From an uncultured Bacteroidales bacterium (GTDB lineage Bacteria; Bacteroidota; Bacteroidia; Bacteroidales; TTA-H9): 38,176 nucleotides of DNA. Location of the stretch: NCBI GenBank assembly GCA_937981455.1, contig CALJNV010000140.1:1-38176 (forward strand). The letters run 5' to 3'. Position 1 is the stretch's first letter, and every line of letters begins with the position of its first letter. The notes under the pieces are model-generated. The model was given only the letters and a program-made list of their open reading frames with translations. It did no database searches and was not told where the DNA came from. Below are positions 18,199 through 28,600 of the stretch, one piece after another. The position numbers and the translations under genes were made by a program.

Positions 18199-18206
18199 TA
18201 ACTTCG
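18199..18206 (+). promoter_or_regulatory. Candidate variant -7 element (TAACTTCG) upstream of gyrA
   Basis: TAACTTCG differs from TAnnTTTG by one base and lies 54 bases before the gyrA ATG. The nearest upstream TTG (18171-18173) is 25 bases away, longer than usual, with an eight-G run in between. Low certainty. Confidence 0.3.
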
Positions 18207-18259
18207 CAGTTCGGTATTTGAAGATGCAAATACTTCATTTTGTTAATTTTATAAATTGA

Positions 18260-20869
18260 ATGGAAGAATTACAGGCAAAAGTAGTTCCGGTAAACATTGA
18301 GAATCAAATGAAATCGGCCTACATCGATTATTCGATGTCGGTCATTGTTTCAAGGGCATTGCCGGATGTAAGAGATGGTTTAAAGCCGGTGCACCGCAGG
18401 ATATTGTATGGAATGTATGATCTGGGGATACTGAGCAATCGACCATACAAAAAATCAGCCCGAATTGTGGGGGAAGTATTGGGTAAATACCATCCCCATG
18501 GCGACTCATCGGTGTATGATGCCATGGTAAGAATGGCGCAGGATTGGTCATTGCGTTACCCATTGATTGACGGTCAGGGCAACTTTGGCAGCATCGACCA
18601 AGATCCACCCGCCGCGATGCGATATACCGAAGCCAGGCTGCGCAAGATAGCCGAAGAGATGCTGGCAGATATAGACAAAGACACTGTTGATTTTCAAAAT
18701 AATTTCGATGATTCGTTGCAAGAGCCGGTAGTTTTGCCCGCTAAATTACCTAATTTGCTTGTGAACGGCTCCTCAGGTATAGCCGTGGGAATGGCTACCA
18801 ACATGCCGCCTCACAATCTGCGCGAGGTTGTTGAGGGTTGTATCGCTTACATCGACAATCGCGATATCACCGTTGCCGAGTTGATGAATTATATCAAAGG
18901 GCCCGATTTTCCCACCGGGGGTATCATCTATGGCTACGACGGGGTGAAAGAAGCCTACGAAACAGGAAGAGGCCGCATAATCATCAGAGGAACAGTTAAA
19001 ATAGAAGAAGAAAACAACCACGAACGCATTGTGGTTACCGCAATTCCTTATCAGGTTAACAAGGCTGAAATGATCAAAAAAACAGCCGAGCTGGTGAATG
19101 AAAAAAAGATTGAAGGCATTTCTGATATTAGAGATGAATCGGATCGCTCAGGGCTTCGCATTGTTTATGAACTCAAACGTGAAGCCAATACCAATGTGGT
19201 GCTCAACCAACTTTATCAACACACACCCCTGCAGACCTCCTTTAATGTAAACAACATAGCGCTGGTCAATGGCCGGCCTATGACCCTCAACTTGAAAGAC
19301 CTTATCATTCATTTTATTAACCATAGGCATGAGGTTATTACCCGTCGTACACGCTTTGAGCTGGATCAGGCTGAAAAAAGAGCCCATGTGCTCGAAGGCC
19401 TCCTCATTGCACTCGACCATATCGATGAAGTGATAGCGCTCATCAGGGCCTCAGCCGATACAGAAATTGCCAAAAACGGACTAATGGAGCGTTTTGGCCT
19501 TACCGAAGTGCAGGCTAAAGCGATACTGGCCATGAGGCTCTCCACCCTTACAGGACTTGAAAGAGAAAAACTGCAAACTGAATACGATGAGCTCATGCGC
19601 ATGATAGACTATTATCGACAGATCTTAGCCGATGAAGGGATGCGCATGGATATCATAAAAAAAGAACTCATTGAGCTCAAAGAAAAATACGGAGACGAAC
19701 CCAAAACCGAAATTGAATACCGAGCACAGGATTTTCGTATCGAAGACACTATCGCTGACGACAGCGTAGTGGTCACCATTTCTCATCTGGGATATATAAA
19801 ACGCACACCCTTAAGAGAATATCGCCGCCAAAAAAGAGGCGGGCAGGGCGCCAAAGGCAGTGATATACGCGACGAAGATTTTGTTGAACACCTTTTCACA
19901 GCCACCAATCACAATTATTTGTTGCTTTTTACTGAAAAAGGAAAATGTTTCTGGTTAAGAGTCTTTGAAATTCCGGAAGGTAACAAAAACTCTAAAGGCC
20001 GTGCCATACAAAATCTCATCAATATCGACCCAGAAGATAAAATAAGGGCCTATATTAATCTGAAAAATTTGACAGACCCTGATTACATCAACAACAACTA
20101 CATCATTCTGTGTACCCGCAAAGGAACCATAAAAAAGACAAGCCTTGAAGCCTACAGCCGGCCTCGTGCCAATGGCATCAATGCCATAAACATCAGGGAA
20201 GGAGATACGCTTATTGAAGCTCGGCTGACCTCGGGTAATAGCGTAATCATCATGGCCTTGCGGTCGGGCAGAGCGATTCGCTTTCCGGAGGAAAAAGTAC
20301 GCCCCATGGGCCGCAATGCCACTGGGGTGAGAGGAGTGACCCTTGCTCACGACAGGGATGAAGTCATCGGAATGATTTGCATAGACGACCCCAACGATAC
20401 CATCCTGGTAGTTTCAGAAAAAGGTTTTGGGAAACGTACCCCACTGGACGATTATCGTGAAACCAACCGAGGAGGCAAGGGGGTAAAAACCCTGAACGTC
20501 ACCGAAAAAACTGGAGAACTGGTAGCCATCAACAATGTGAAAGATACCGACGACTTAATGATAATCAACAAGAGTGGCATCCTTATTCGCATACCTGTGA
20601 GTGATCTTCGCTTGCAAGGTAGGGCCACCCAAGGCGTCAAACTCATCAATCTGAAAGATGGCGATGAAATTGCTGCTGTAACGCGTGTTGAACCCGAAGA
20701 TGAAGAGGTAGGCAACGAAAGCGAAAATTTACCTGAAATTAACGACCGCATTCATCCGGCACCTGAAGACGCTCCAGACGTTATGCCTGAGTTCGAGAGT
20801 GGTCCTATGGAATCAACCGAGGATGTATTCAACGACGAAATTCCAAAACCAGATGAGGACGAACTTTAA
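18260..20869 (+). CDS. gyrA: DNA gyrase subunit A
   Basis: GyrA cleaves and rejoins DNA in the A2B2 gyrase that introduces negative supercoils. The 869-residue protein has its catalytic tyrosine at Tyr122 in A-A-M-R-Y-T-E-A-R, the same number as in E. coli. The quinolone region reads [10 protein letters not shown] with Ser83 and Asp87, the drug-sensitive residues. The GyrA box Q-K-R-G-G-Q-G (524-530) in the C-terminal beta-pinwheel marks it as GyrA and not ParC. The tail beyond about residue 815 is strongly acidic, as in many gyrases. gyrB is not in the window. A TPR gene follows on the same strand with its own promoter. Confidence 0.97.
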   Translation: MEELQAKVVPVNIENQMKSAYIDYSMSVIVSRALPDVRDGLKPVHRRILYGMYDLGILSNRPYKKSARIVGEVLGKYHPHGDSSVYDAMVRMAQDWSLRYPLIDGQGNFGSIDQDPPAAMRYTEARLRKIAEEMLADIDKDTVDFQNNFDDSLQEPVVLPAKLPNLLVNGSSGIAVGMATNMPPHNLREVVEGCIAYIDNRDITVAELMNYIKGPDFPTGGIIYGYDGVKEAYETGRGRIIIRGTVKIEEENNHERIVVTAIPYQVNKAEMIKKTAELVNEKKIEGISDIRDESDRSGLRIVYELKREANTNVVLNQLYQHTPLQTSFNVNNIALVNGRPMTLNLKDLIIHFINHRHEVITRRTRFELDQAEKRAHVLEGLLIALDHIDEVIALIRASADTEIAKNGLMERFGLTEVQAKAILAMRLSTLTGLEREKLQTEYDELMRMIDYYRQILADEGMRMDIIKKELIELKEKYGDEPKTEIEYRAQDFRIEDTIADDSVVVTISHLGYIKRTPLREYRRQKRGGQGAKGSDIRDEDFVEHLFTATNHNYLLLFTEKGKCFWLRVFEIPEGNKNSKGRAIQNLINIDPEDKIRAYINLKNLTDPDYINNNYIILCTRKGTIKKTSLEAYSRPRANGINAINIREGDTLIEARLTSGNSVIIMALRSGRAIRFPEEKVRPMGRNATGVRGVTLAHDRDEVIGMICIDDPNDTILVVSEKGFGKRTPLDDYRETNRGGKGVKTLNVTEKTGELVAINNVKDTDDLMIINKSGILIRIPVSDLRLQGRATQGVKLINLKDGDEIAAVTRVEPEDEEVGNESENLPEINDRIHPAPEDAPDVMPEFESGPMESTEDVFNDEIPKPDEDEL

Positions 20870-20922
20870 TTAAGTTTTTCCTAAACCATTGTCCATATTT
20901 TTTTAACTCCCAGGCACAACTC

Positions 20923-20953
20923 TTGTAAGATGCTTACTATCAATTTATATTTG
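20923..20953 (+). promoter_or_regulatory. Bacteroidota-type promoter for the TPR gene
   Basis: TTG (20923-20925), a 20-base spacer, then TATATTTG (20946-20953) matches the phylum consensus at both boxes. The ATG at 20986 is 33 bases downstream. The TPR gene can thus be expressed independently of gyrA. Confidence 0.7.
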
Positions 20954-20985
20954 CAACCTCAAAATCAATCTTAAAAACAAGTCAC

Positions 20986-22125
20986 ATGAAACGAATTATT
21001 CTTTTATTCCTCTTGGCCGGATCCATCGTTTTTGCTCAAGGCCAAACTGCTAAAAGGACTACCGCATTCAATTACCTCAAAAACGGGAAACTCGACAAAG
21101 CCCTGGAAAATATTGAACCCACCCTCACTCACGAAAAAACCATGAATGAAGCTAAAACATGGTTTTACAGAGGAAATATTTATCTGCAGATAGGCCTTTC
21201 TGAAAATCCTGAATACAAAAAATTAAGCGACAACCCTTTCCAGGTAGCACTCGAAAGCTATAAAAAAGCCCTCACACTCGAAGGGGCCAACGAATTTAAA
21301 CTCGACATCCTGCAAAACATGAATGTAATTGCTGAAGGTTTTTATACCCAAGGTGTCAATAAATTCAATTCACAAGACTTTTTAGGTGCGGCACAAGAAT
21401 TCGACCGAGCTGCCCTTGTAAAAAGCGAACTCGGTGTTTTCGACACGGCATCCATTTTCAACGCCGGTCTGTGTGCTGATTTTGGTAAAGATTACAACTT
21501 TGCCTTGCAGAAATACAAACAAGTATATAATGCAGGACAACGTACGCCTCAACTTTTAGTTGCTCTTACCCAAGTGGAAACTCGTTTAGGAGATACCGCC
21601 TCGGCTTTTAATACCATTGCAGAGGCCAGAAAACTCTATCCCGAAGATTTCAATGTTTTGATCACAGAAACCAACCTTTTCCTGGCAAAAAACCTTACCG
21701 AAAAGGCCCTTGAAAATTTAGAAATTGCCAAAAACTTCGATCAAACTAACCCCAGTATCTTCTTTGCCGTAGGGGCCAGCTACGATCGATTGGGTAATTT
21801 TCAAAAAGCAGAAGAAGCCTATCTTAAAGCTATTGAGATTAAACCCGACTATTTTGATGCAGTTTACAACCTGGGTGCCTTGTATGTAAACAAGGCCGCT
21901 TCGGTGCTCGATTTAGCCAATCAATTGCCATTGGAAAAAGAAAAAGAATATGAAGAAATGAAGGCACAGGCTGAAGAGTACCTGGCCAAAGCGCTACCTT
22001 TCCTAGAAATAGCCCACCAACTTGACCCTGGGGATCGCAACACCATGATTTCTCTCAAAGAAATCTATACACGACAAAATAAATTGGAAAAAGTGAAAGA
22101 AATGAACGAAAAATTAGGTCTTTGA
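20986..22125 (+). CDS. Secreted tetratricopeptide-repeat protein
   Basis: The 379-residue protein has a signal peptide (M-K-R-I-I-L-L-F-L-L-A-G-S-I-V-F-A-Q, cut near A-Q-G-Q). A helical repeat array fills the mature part. TPR units are clearest at about 260-300, where A-V-G-A-S-Y-D-R-L-G-N-F-Q-K-A-E-E-A-Y-L-K-A precedes P-D-Y-F-D-A-V-Y-N-L-G-A-L-Y. Weaker copies occur earlier. TPR proteins act as protein-binding scaffolds; the partner is unknown. A TPR gene directly after gyrA is common in Bacteroidota. It has its own promoter and is closed by a strong terminator. Confidence 0.85.
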   Translation: MKRIILLFLLAGSIVFAQGQTAKRTTAFNYLKNGKLDKALENIEPTLTHEKTMNEAKTWFYRGNIYLQIGLSENPEYKKLSDNPFQVALESYKKALTLEGANEFKLDILQNMNVIAEGFYTQGVNKFNSQDFLGAAQEFDRAALVKSELGVFDTASIFNAGLCADFGKDYNFALQKYKQVYNAGQRTPQLLVALTQVETRLGDTASAFNTIAEARKLYPEDFNVLITETNLFLAKNLTEKALENLEIAKNFDQTNPSIFFAVGASYDRLGNFQKAEEAYLKAIEIKPDYFDAVYNLGALYVNKAASVLDLANQLPLEKEKEYEEMKAQAEEYLAKALPFLEIAHQLDPGDRNTMISLKEIYTRQNKLEKVKEMNEKLGL

Positions 22126-22150
22126 TACGATCTTTATAGAAGAAATGAAG

Positions 22151-22177
22151 CCCCCCCCTTTTTGGGGGGTTTTTTTT
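22151..22177 (+). terminator. Strong intrinsic terminator after the TPR gene
   Basis: A C-run (22151-22158), a five-T loop and six Gs form a GC-only stem, followed directly by eight Ts (22170-22177). It lies 26 bases past the TPR stop codon. This is the clearest terminator in the window. Confidence 0.85.
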
Positions 22178-22210
22178 ATCTTTAACCCTCCAAACTGCAA
22201 AACCTAAAAC

Positions 22211-23767
22211 ATGAAACACTTTGTATTATTTACCCTGTTCGCCGCATTGATGGGCGGCTCGCTGCAGAGCCAAAATGTAATGATAAGCAACTCGAATTAC
22301 CCAGAGGAGCCCTCTATCAAAATAAACCCCAAAAATCCCCGATTCATTGTAGCCGGGGCAAATCTTAACAATTATTTCTTTAGCAGCGATACAGGCCGAA
22401 CCTGGCAACAGGGTATTCTTACTTCACCTTACGGAGTGTGGGGCGATCCGGTTATTGATGTAGATACTGCGGGCCATTTTTATTTCTTCCACCTATCCAA
22501 CCCCCCCACAGGTAGTTGGATTGACCGTATTGTATGTCAAAAATCAACAAACAATGGACAAACCTGGAGTCCTGGCACATTTACAGGTCTCAATGGAACC
22601 AAAGCGCAGGATAAGCACTGGAGCGTGGTAGACCGCAACACCAACACCATTTACCTTACCTGGACACAATTCGATGTATATGGTAGCAGCAATGCTGCTG
22701 ACAGCAGCATCATTCTTTTTTCGAAAAGCACCGACGGAGGGGAAACATGGACAACGCCTGTACGCATCAACAAAAAAGCCGGCGATTGCATCGATAGTGA
22801 CAACACGGTTGAAGGAGCCGTACCTGCTATAGGTCCACAGGGCGAAATATACGTAACCTGGGCCGGCCCTGCTGGCATACGTTTCGACCGCAGTACCGAT
22901 GGAGGCCTCACTTGGCTCGATGATGACATTTTAATTGACCCCATGCCTGGCGGATGGGATTACGATATTCCAGGCATCAGCCGTTGCAATGGTTTGCCTA
23001 TCACCCGCTGCGACCTGAGCGGCGGCCCTTTTCATGGAACAATCTATGTAAACTGGACCGACCAACGAAATGGCAGCAACGATACTGATGTTTGGTTGGC
23101 TAAATCGACAGATGGAGGGAACACCTGGTCGGCACCTAAAAGAGTGAACGATGATGCCCCAGGCAAACATCAATTCTTTACCTGGATGGACCTTGACCAG
23201 GCTACCGGATGGCTATGGTTTGTTTTTTACGATCGCCGAAACTATAACGATAACCACACCGATGTTTTTCTTGCTGTCTCAATGGATGGAGGAGAAACCT
23301 TTATCAATAAAAAAATCAGCGAAAGCCCATTTCTGCCCAATGCAGGCGTATTCTTTGGAGATTATACCAATATCAGTGCCTACAACAATATCATTCGGCC
23401 AATTTGGACACGCTTGCAGGGAGGGCAGCTCAGCGTCTGGACCGACATAACCCCTGTTGATCAAATCTTGACAGGCACCCAGCAAAAAGATACAGCCAAT
23501 CCAGCCATTGAGATAGAAACCTATCCCAATCCCGCAAACGAAAAATTTTACTTGAGTTTTAAAATCCATGCTTCCTCCCAGGTTACTCTAAAAATTTATG
23601 ATCCTTTAGGCCGCTGTGTTGCCACACCCATCGATAGTGTTATCTACTCATATGGAAAACATGTGATTGAACTGGAGCCTTCACACTTAGGACTTGCTGC
23701 GGGTAACTACCTCTGTGTGCTTAGCTACGAAAACAAAACCGTAACCCGTAAAATTACTATTAATTAA
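22211..23767 (+). CDS. Secreted BNR/Asp-box repeat protein with T9SS type A sorting domain
   Basis: The 518-residue protein has a signal peptide (cut near L-Q-S-Q) and a sialidase-like beta-propeller. Six Asp boxes (S-x-D-x-G-x-T-W type) lie at about 58-65, 112-119, 173-180, 228-235, 299-306 and 357-364. The C-terminus (about 432-518) is a T9SS type A sorting domain, with E-T-Y-P-N-P-A-N-E, V-T-L-K-I-Y-D-P-L-G-R and a K-I-T-I-N end. It should cross the outer membrane by T9SS and be released or anchored after cleavage. No F-R-I-P motif typical of true sialidases is visible, so glycosidase activity is doubtful; a binding or other hydrolytic role is possible. Confidence 0.88.
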   Translation: MKHFVLFTLFAALMGGSLQSQNVMISNSNYPEEPSIKINPKNPRFIVAGANLNNYFFSSDTGRTWQQGILTSPYGVWGDPVIDVDTAGHFYFFHLSNPPTGSWIDRIVCQKSTNNGQTWSPGTFTGLNGTKAQDKHWSVVDRNTNTIYLTWTQFDVYGSSNAADSSIILFSKSTDGGETWTTPVRINKKAGDCIDSDNTVEGAVPAIGPQGEIYVTWAGPAGIRFDRSTDGGLTWLDDDILIDPMPGGWDYDIPGISRCNGLPITRCDLSGGPFHGTIYVNWTDQRNGSNDTDVWLAKSTDGGNTWSAPKRVNDDAPGKHQFFTWMDLDQATGWLWFVFYDRRNYNDNHTDVFLAVSMDGGETFINKKISESPFLPNAGVFFGDYTNISAYNNIIRPIWTRLQGGQLSVWTDITPVDQILTGTQQKDTANPAIEIETYPNPANEKFYLSFKIHASSQVTLKIYDPLGRCVATPIDSVIYSYGKHVIELEPSHLGLAAGNYLCVLSYENKTVTRKITIN

Positions 23768-25058
23768 AAATTTTTAGTGCTGTAAACCCCTGCTCTTCAA
23801 CAAATATTGATCCATATACCCTATTCAATGCCTATTTTCAACAGAATTCTAAATCATTCTGTTCCATTGATATGCTTAGATGTTTCAAACCTATTTTTGA
23901 TGAAATATGAGGTCATATTAGATTCAGGCACCCTAATGTGCATGTAAATTTTTTTGACGATTGTATTCCCCCTAGATTAACATAGAAACAATTGATATTC
24001 AATACATAATTACAATATATTAAAGACATAAGAAAAAAGTGGGCTTTTATTTTCATGATATTTCACCAAATATTTTTGATTTGAGCCACACCAAAACCCA
24101 TCGAGCCAAATTTCGTCTCTCTGTATTTAAAAAACAAAGGCATCATTTCAGTTTTTATTCAACCCAAAACAATATTAACACTCTAAATTCCCTGACATTA
24201 ACCTCAGGGAATAATGATTTCTAAAATAACAAAACATCAGGGAAGATACTAAATGGATTAAAAAACCACGGTGAAAATCTTTATCCATGAAAAGCATTTC
24301 AACACGCACTGAATGATTCGGGTGTCTCTATTGAATGGGTTTTGGAAATCTGTATAAAGATTAATTTACTGGGGTTTCACCCATGAATCCCAGAGGTATG
24401 CATACCCAAACATTATCTAACAAGTGATTTTTCATGGATTTGTTGAATGGCAGTTTCTTACGCACGCCGAGATAAAGCCTTTGCCAGAATACCCTGGTGG
24501 CTGGGCAAAGGATCTGCACATCACGAAGCAGGTCAATTAAATGATCGAATTTGTAAATCTGTAAAAATAATCGTATAAGAGAAGGCATAGCACACAAGGG
24601 CACAAGTAAAGAACGTATGCGATATAGACCGGCCAACACAAAGGGTTACAGACTTTTCGCTTCAATCGTCGAGTTCCTGATCGACAACTAGGGTATTGAA
24701 AATCAATCTTATTAATATAAGAGCATGAAAATATTGAACTAATATGCGATTTTGACAGAAAACACTCTTGAAAAATTAGATTAAGTATAGAAGGCGTAAA
24801 AGATGGAACAATACCCGGTAGAATGCTATGAAAACTACACCTAACAAATCATTTCGATTTTCATTGAAGAACATAACTTTAGTTGGAGCGGGGGGTCAAA
24901 ACTAGTCAAAAAAAGAAATTCCAAGTAACGCTTTACTTTTTATTGCAATCAAAAGAAATAATAAACTTAAGCAAATATCATCCTTCAAAAAAAATACAAC
25001 ACCCAGCATTATTTGGGGCAAAGCTTTGCGCAAACCCTGCATTGCATAACTTTGCATC
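23768..25058 (+). other. 1.29 kb gene-poor AT-rich spacer with decayed reading-frame fragments
   Basis: No intact gene, tRNA or transposase is recognised here. Small open frames exist but have low-complexity or implausible products. Two plus-strand fragments look more protein-like. One, at about 24290-24355, includes K-A-F-Q-H-A-L-N-D-S-G-V-S-I-E-W-V-L-E-I. The other, at 24560-24691, includes K-G-T-S-K-E-R-M-R-Y-R-P-A-N-T-K-G-Y-R-L-F. They are in different frames and broken by stops, as in a decayed gene. A 6-bp inverted repeat (CCCTGA/TCAGGG, 24190-24209) lacks a T tract. The last 35 bases hold the promoter of the next gene. Confidence 0.5.
25025..25054 (+). promoter_or_regulatory. Promoter abutting the membrane-protein start codon
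   Basis: TTTG (25025-25028), an 18-base spacer and TAACTTTG (25047-25054) match both consensus boxes. The ATG begins only four bases after the -7 box, so the transcript is predicted to be leaderless or nearly so. Confidence 0.65.
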
Positions 25059-25664
25059 ATGAAATCTACCTTTCTCAACATTCGCCGATTTACACGCGAG
25101 AAGCTGAATGAAGGCTGGAGCCGTCAGCAGATTTTCGATCATTTAATTGAAAAGGCAGGCTCTGATGCTCAAAAAGACTATAAGAAGGTAGCAAGATTGG
25201 CAACCCTGATAGCTCGTTTTCCGCTTCAGGCCTTAAATCGGAAGATTCGCTGGGTGAAAACACTCATGATATTGAGCATCATGGGAGCCATTGGGCTGAG
25301 CTGGTTGGAGCAGTTGCCTTTAGCACGCATGTTGGGTCTGTTGGAGCTTCCCTGGTACATGATTACCCTATGGATTTTGGGCGCTAATTTTTTTAATCTG
25401 CTTAACCTTCTACTCTTGGGGCCAGCTATACGAATGAATAGAAAAGCCTATTTATGGATAATGATATTGAATACCTTTTTATTGGCCCGTTGGATTTGGT
25501 CATGGGCACTGGCTCCGGTGGCAGTAGTGCCCATTTTGATACTCATGGCCCTGCTGCGTACCATCATTGTTGTCACATCTGGGTTTCTTTATTTTAAATC
25601 AAACATCGCATTCGATATTCAAAAAATGGGTCAAAGTTTATATCATGTAATATTTAGAACTTAA
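25059..25664 (+). CDS. Hypothetical four-helix inner-membrane protein
   Basis: This 201-residue protein was not assigned to a known family. Residues 1-62 form a charged, helical cytoplasmic region (F-T-R-E-K-L-N-E-G-W-S-R-Q-Q-I-F-D-H-L-I). Four hydrophobic segments follow at about 66-83, 99-122, 131-150 and 152-178. The C-terminus is short and polar. The start follows a promoter almost directly, and no later Met would keep the N-terminal domain. The TamB-like gene begins 12 bases after its stop, so the two are likely co-transcribed and may work together at the envelope. It ends the AT-rich spacer to its left. Confidence 0.7.
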   Translation: MKSTFLNIRRFTREKLNEGWSRQQIFDHLIEKAGSDAQKDYKKVARLATLIARFPLQALNRKIRWVKTLMILSIMGAIGLSWLEQLPLARMLGLLELPWYMITLWILGANFFNLLNLLLLGPAIRMNRKAYLWIMILNTFLLARWIWSWALAPVAVVPILILMALLRTIIVVTSGFLYFKSNIAFDIQKMGQSLYHVIFRT

Positions 25665-25676
25665 TATTGTAAAAGC

Positions 25677-28600
25677 TTGTATTTGAGGAATATTTCCAAA
25701 GGTTTATTTTACTTTACTGTAGTACTTGCATTTATAATTTCTACAGCAAGTGCCCTTATGCTTCATCCCTATTTTCAGCGAAAAGCTGCCCGGGCCATCG
25801 CTAGCCGCCTCACATCCATTGCAGGCACACCCATCTATATCTATAGTGCCTATCTTTCTCCTTCAGGAACGTTGCACCTTAAAAATTTCATTGTTGAAGA
25901 TTCTACGGGCTTACCTGTTATCGATGCGGCCAAAGTAAGCATCAAACTCTCGTACATCAGCCCCCTGGGGCACCGGGTGGTTTTTAGTAACCTGGAACTT
26001 GAAAATGCCAACGTTCAGGTAGTAAAACATTACGGTGATTCTTCCATAAGCCTGGTAAAAATTCTCCGAAAATTCGTTCCTGCAGATACTACCCCTTTTG
26101 GAATTGGCAACAATCATCTGATAGTCAAAAGGATAAGACTCGAGGCCTGTCATTTCACTTATCAAAACGGCAATAAATGCGGCAGAAAGGAATCGGGCAT
26201 GGACTACCATTTTATCGAGGTTTCCCAAATTTCGGGACTCATCAGAAATTACCACTTTACAGGCGACTCCATGGAATTTACGATCGATCGCCTTGCCGGA
26301 CGCGAAAGATCAGGCCTTAACATAAAAAATCTGCAGGCAAAGGTAGAGCTCTCCTCTCACCATATGGTTGCCACAAACCTTTACGCCCTGACCCCTATCA
26401 GCGAACTTGACCTCGACCTGGCATTTCGATACAACCGATGGATAGATTGGGAAAATTTTATCGACAGCGTATATATGAAGGGAACCTTCAGAAAAGGCAA
26501 ATTGAACATGCAAGATTTAGGCCCTTTCTATCCTCCTTTTTACACCATGAATCAAGAATTGAGATTTGATGGAAGAGCCGAAGGCACGCTGCCTATGCTC
26601 TCAGCTTATGATTTAAACATAGAGACAGGAAAAGCCACAAGATTTTCAGGCAATCTAACCCTCATTGGACTTCCCGAGCCTGAAGAAACTTATATGCGCA
26701 TCAAAGCCCGTTCCTTTACCACCACTTACAGAGATATTTGCAATTTGGTGGTGCCCGGAGGTCAGAAACTTTGTCAAACCATTTCAATACCGGCTCAAAT
26801 CACCTCTCTGGGTTATTTAACCATCCAAGGCAATTTCACAGGCTTTTACAACGATTTTGTAGCCGATGCCATATTTTCTACTGCCTTAGGAAGAGTATAT
26901 ACCGACCTGCGACTTAATACAGACTCGCTTCAACATTTTTCATACAGTGGCAATTTAAGAACCGAGCAATTCTATCTTGGGAAAATTGTTAATCTACCTG
27001 ATGCCATTGGAAGAGTGAGCTTGCATGGGTCCATCCGCGGCAGAGGTACCGATCCCCGCGACCTAACTGCCGAGTTAAACCTAAATATACCTGCTCTCGA
27101 AATAGGGGGATATACCTACACTGGATCTACTATCGATGGAATGATAGAAAATGCAAGTTTTAGCGGAATTTTAAGCATAAATGATCCTAATCTTAAATTC
27201 GATTTCGATGGGAGTATCGATTTCAGTCATCCACAGATGGAATTCAATTTTGATGCTACCCTCCATCATGCCTATCTGCAAAAGCTACTAATAGCCGACC
27301 GAGGTGATTCCCTTTGTAAACTAAGCTTCACCGTCAATGCCAACTTTTTCGCCAGCAATTTGTATGACCTCGAAGGATATGTAAACATCAACCACCTCAG
27401 ATACATAGAAAAAAATACTGAGTACCAAACCGGAAAAATTATTCTGGCTACTTCAGTTCAACCCGATGGATTTCGCACGCTGAGCCTTCTTTCGGGTATT
27501 TTAGATGCCGATATAAAAGGCCATTACAACCTTGCTGCTCTGGGGCCATCGCTCAATATTTTTCTTCAAAACTTTATTGCGACATTCAGGCTTAAAGAAA
27601 AAACCCACCCGGATCCTGGGGATCAAAATTTTACTTATACGATTAAAATTAAAAATTTTGAATTAATCTCTGGAATATGGTTTCCCTGGCTTCGGGTTGC
27701 AAAAAACGCCACCCTCAGAGGTTCTTTCGATTCCCGAAAAACTTCTATCACCCTGAAAGCCTCAGCCGATACAATATCGATCTACGGCCTCAAATTGTCC
27801 CATTTTTACGTAAATGGTCAGACTCTTGATCATCGATTGGATATCAGTAGCGGAGGCCTAAGGGCTTTACTTTGGCCCGCCAAAGACCTCACCGCAATTT
27901 ATGGTATTGATAGTTTAATGCTGCGACTCTCCATGTATAGCGACAGCATACACTACATTCTTTCCTGGGGAAAAAAGCAAGAAAAAAATTATTCTGGACT
28001 TATAAAAGGATTTTATGCATTTAGCAATTATCCTTCCATAGCCATGAAAGTAACGAGCGGCTCATTTCGCATAGCCGATTCTTTATACAATATTTTGCCC
28101 TCTAACTCCATTATCTTCAAAGGAGAAGGTCTTACCGAGGTTAGAAATTTTGAAATTAAGGGAAACCAGGAACATTTGCTGGTGGACGGAATTTTTGGGA
28201 AGGACTCAGCCCAGGTAATAAAGGCCCAATTCGATAAAGTAAACCTCAGTCATTTCAACTTTTTACTCAGCACTTTCAACTCTCGTATAGCTGGCAAACT
28301 CAATGGAAAGATACTTTTAAGAAACATTCTCGGCAAACCCTTTCTGGAATCAAAACTCTCAGTCAATGACCTCAACTTCAACAACACGCCTTTGGGGCAA
28401 CTCAGCCTCAATAGCACTTACAATGCAGCAAGGGAAGAATTAAAAATTGATGCTGAGACAGTTTACACGCAAAATCATACGGTGTATCGACCTGTTTCCT
28501 TAAAGGGGAGTTATTTTCCGTTTCGCACTCAGAACAACTTTGATTTACGACTTATAGCAGATAACTTCAACCTCAATGCGCTCGAATCTCTTATTCATCA

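Noticed and set aside
24190-24209. Inverted repeat CCCTGA/TCAGGG as a terminator or transposon end
   Set aside because: It has no T tract, lies over 400 bases from the nearest gene end, and no matching terminal repeat was found.
24039-24224. A 61-codon plus-strand open frame in the gene-poor spacer
   Set aside because: The composition looks like AT-rich random sequence, with no promoter, no partner gene and no domain.
24361-24639. A 92-codon minus-strand open frame in the gene-poor spacer
   Set aside because: Its product has no recognisable domain and no promoter box, and it overlaps better-looking broken fragments on the plus strand.
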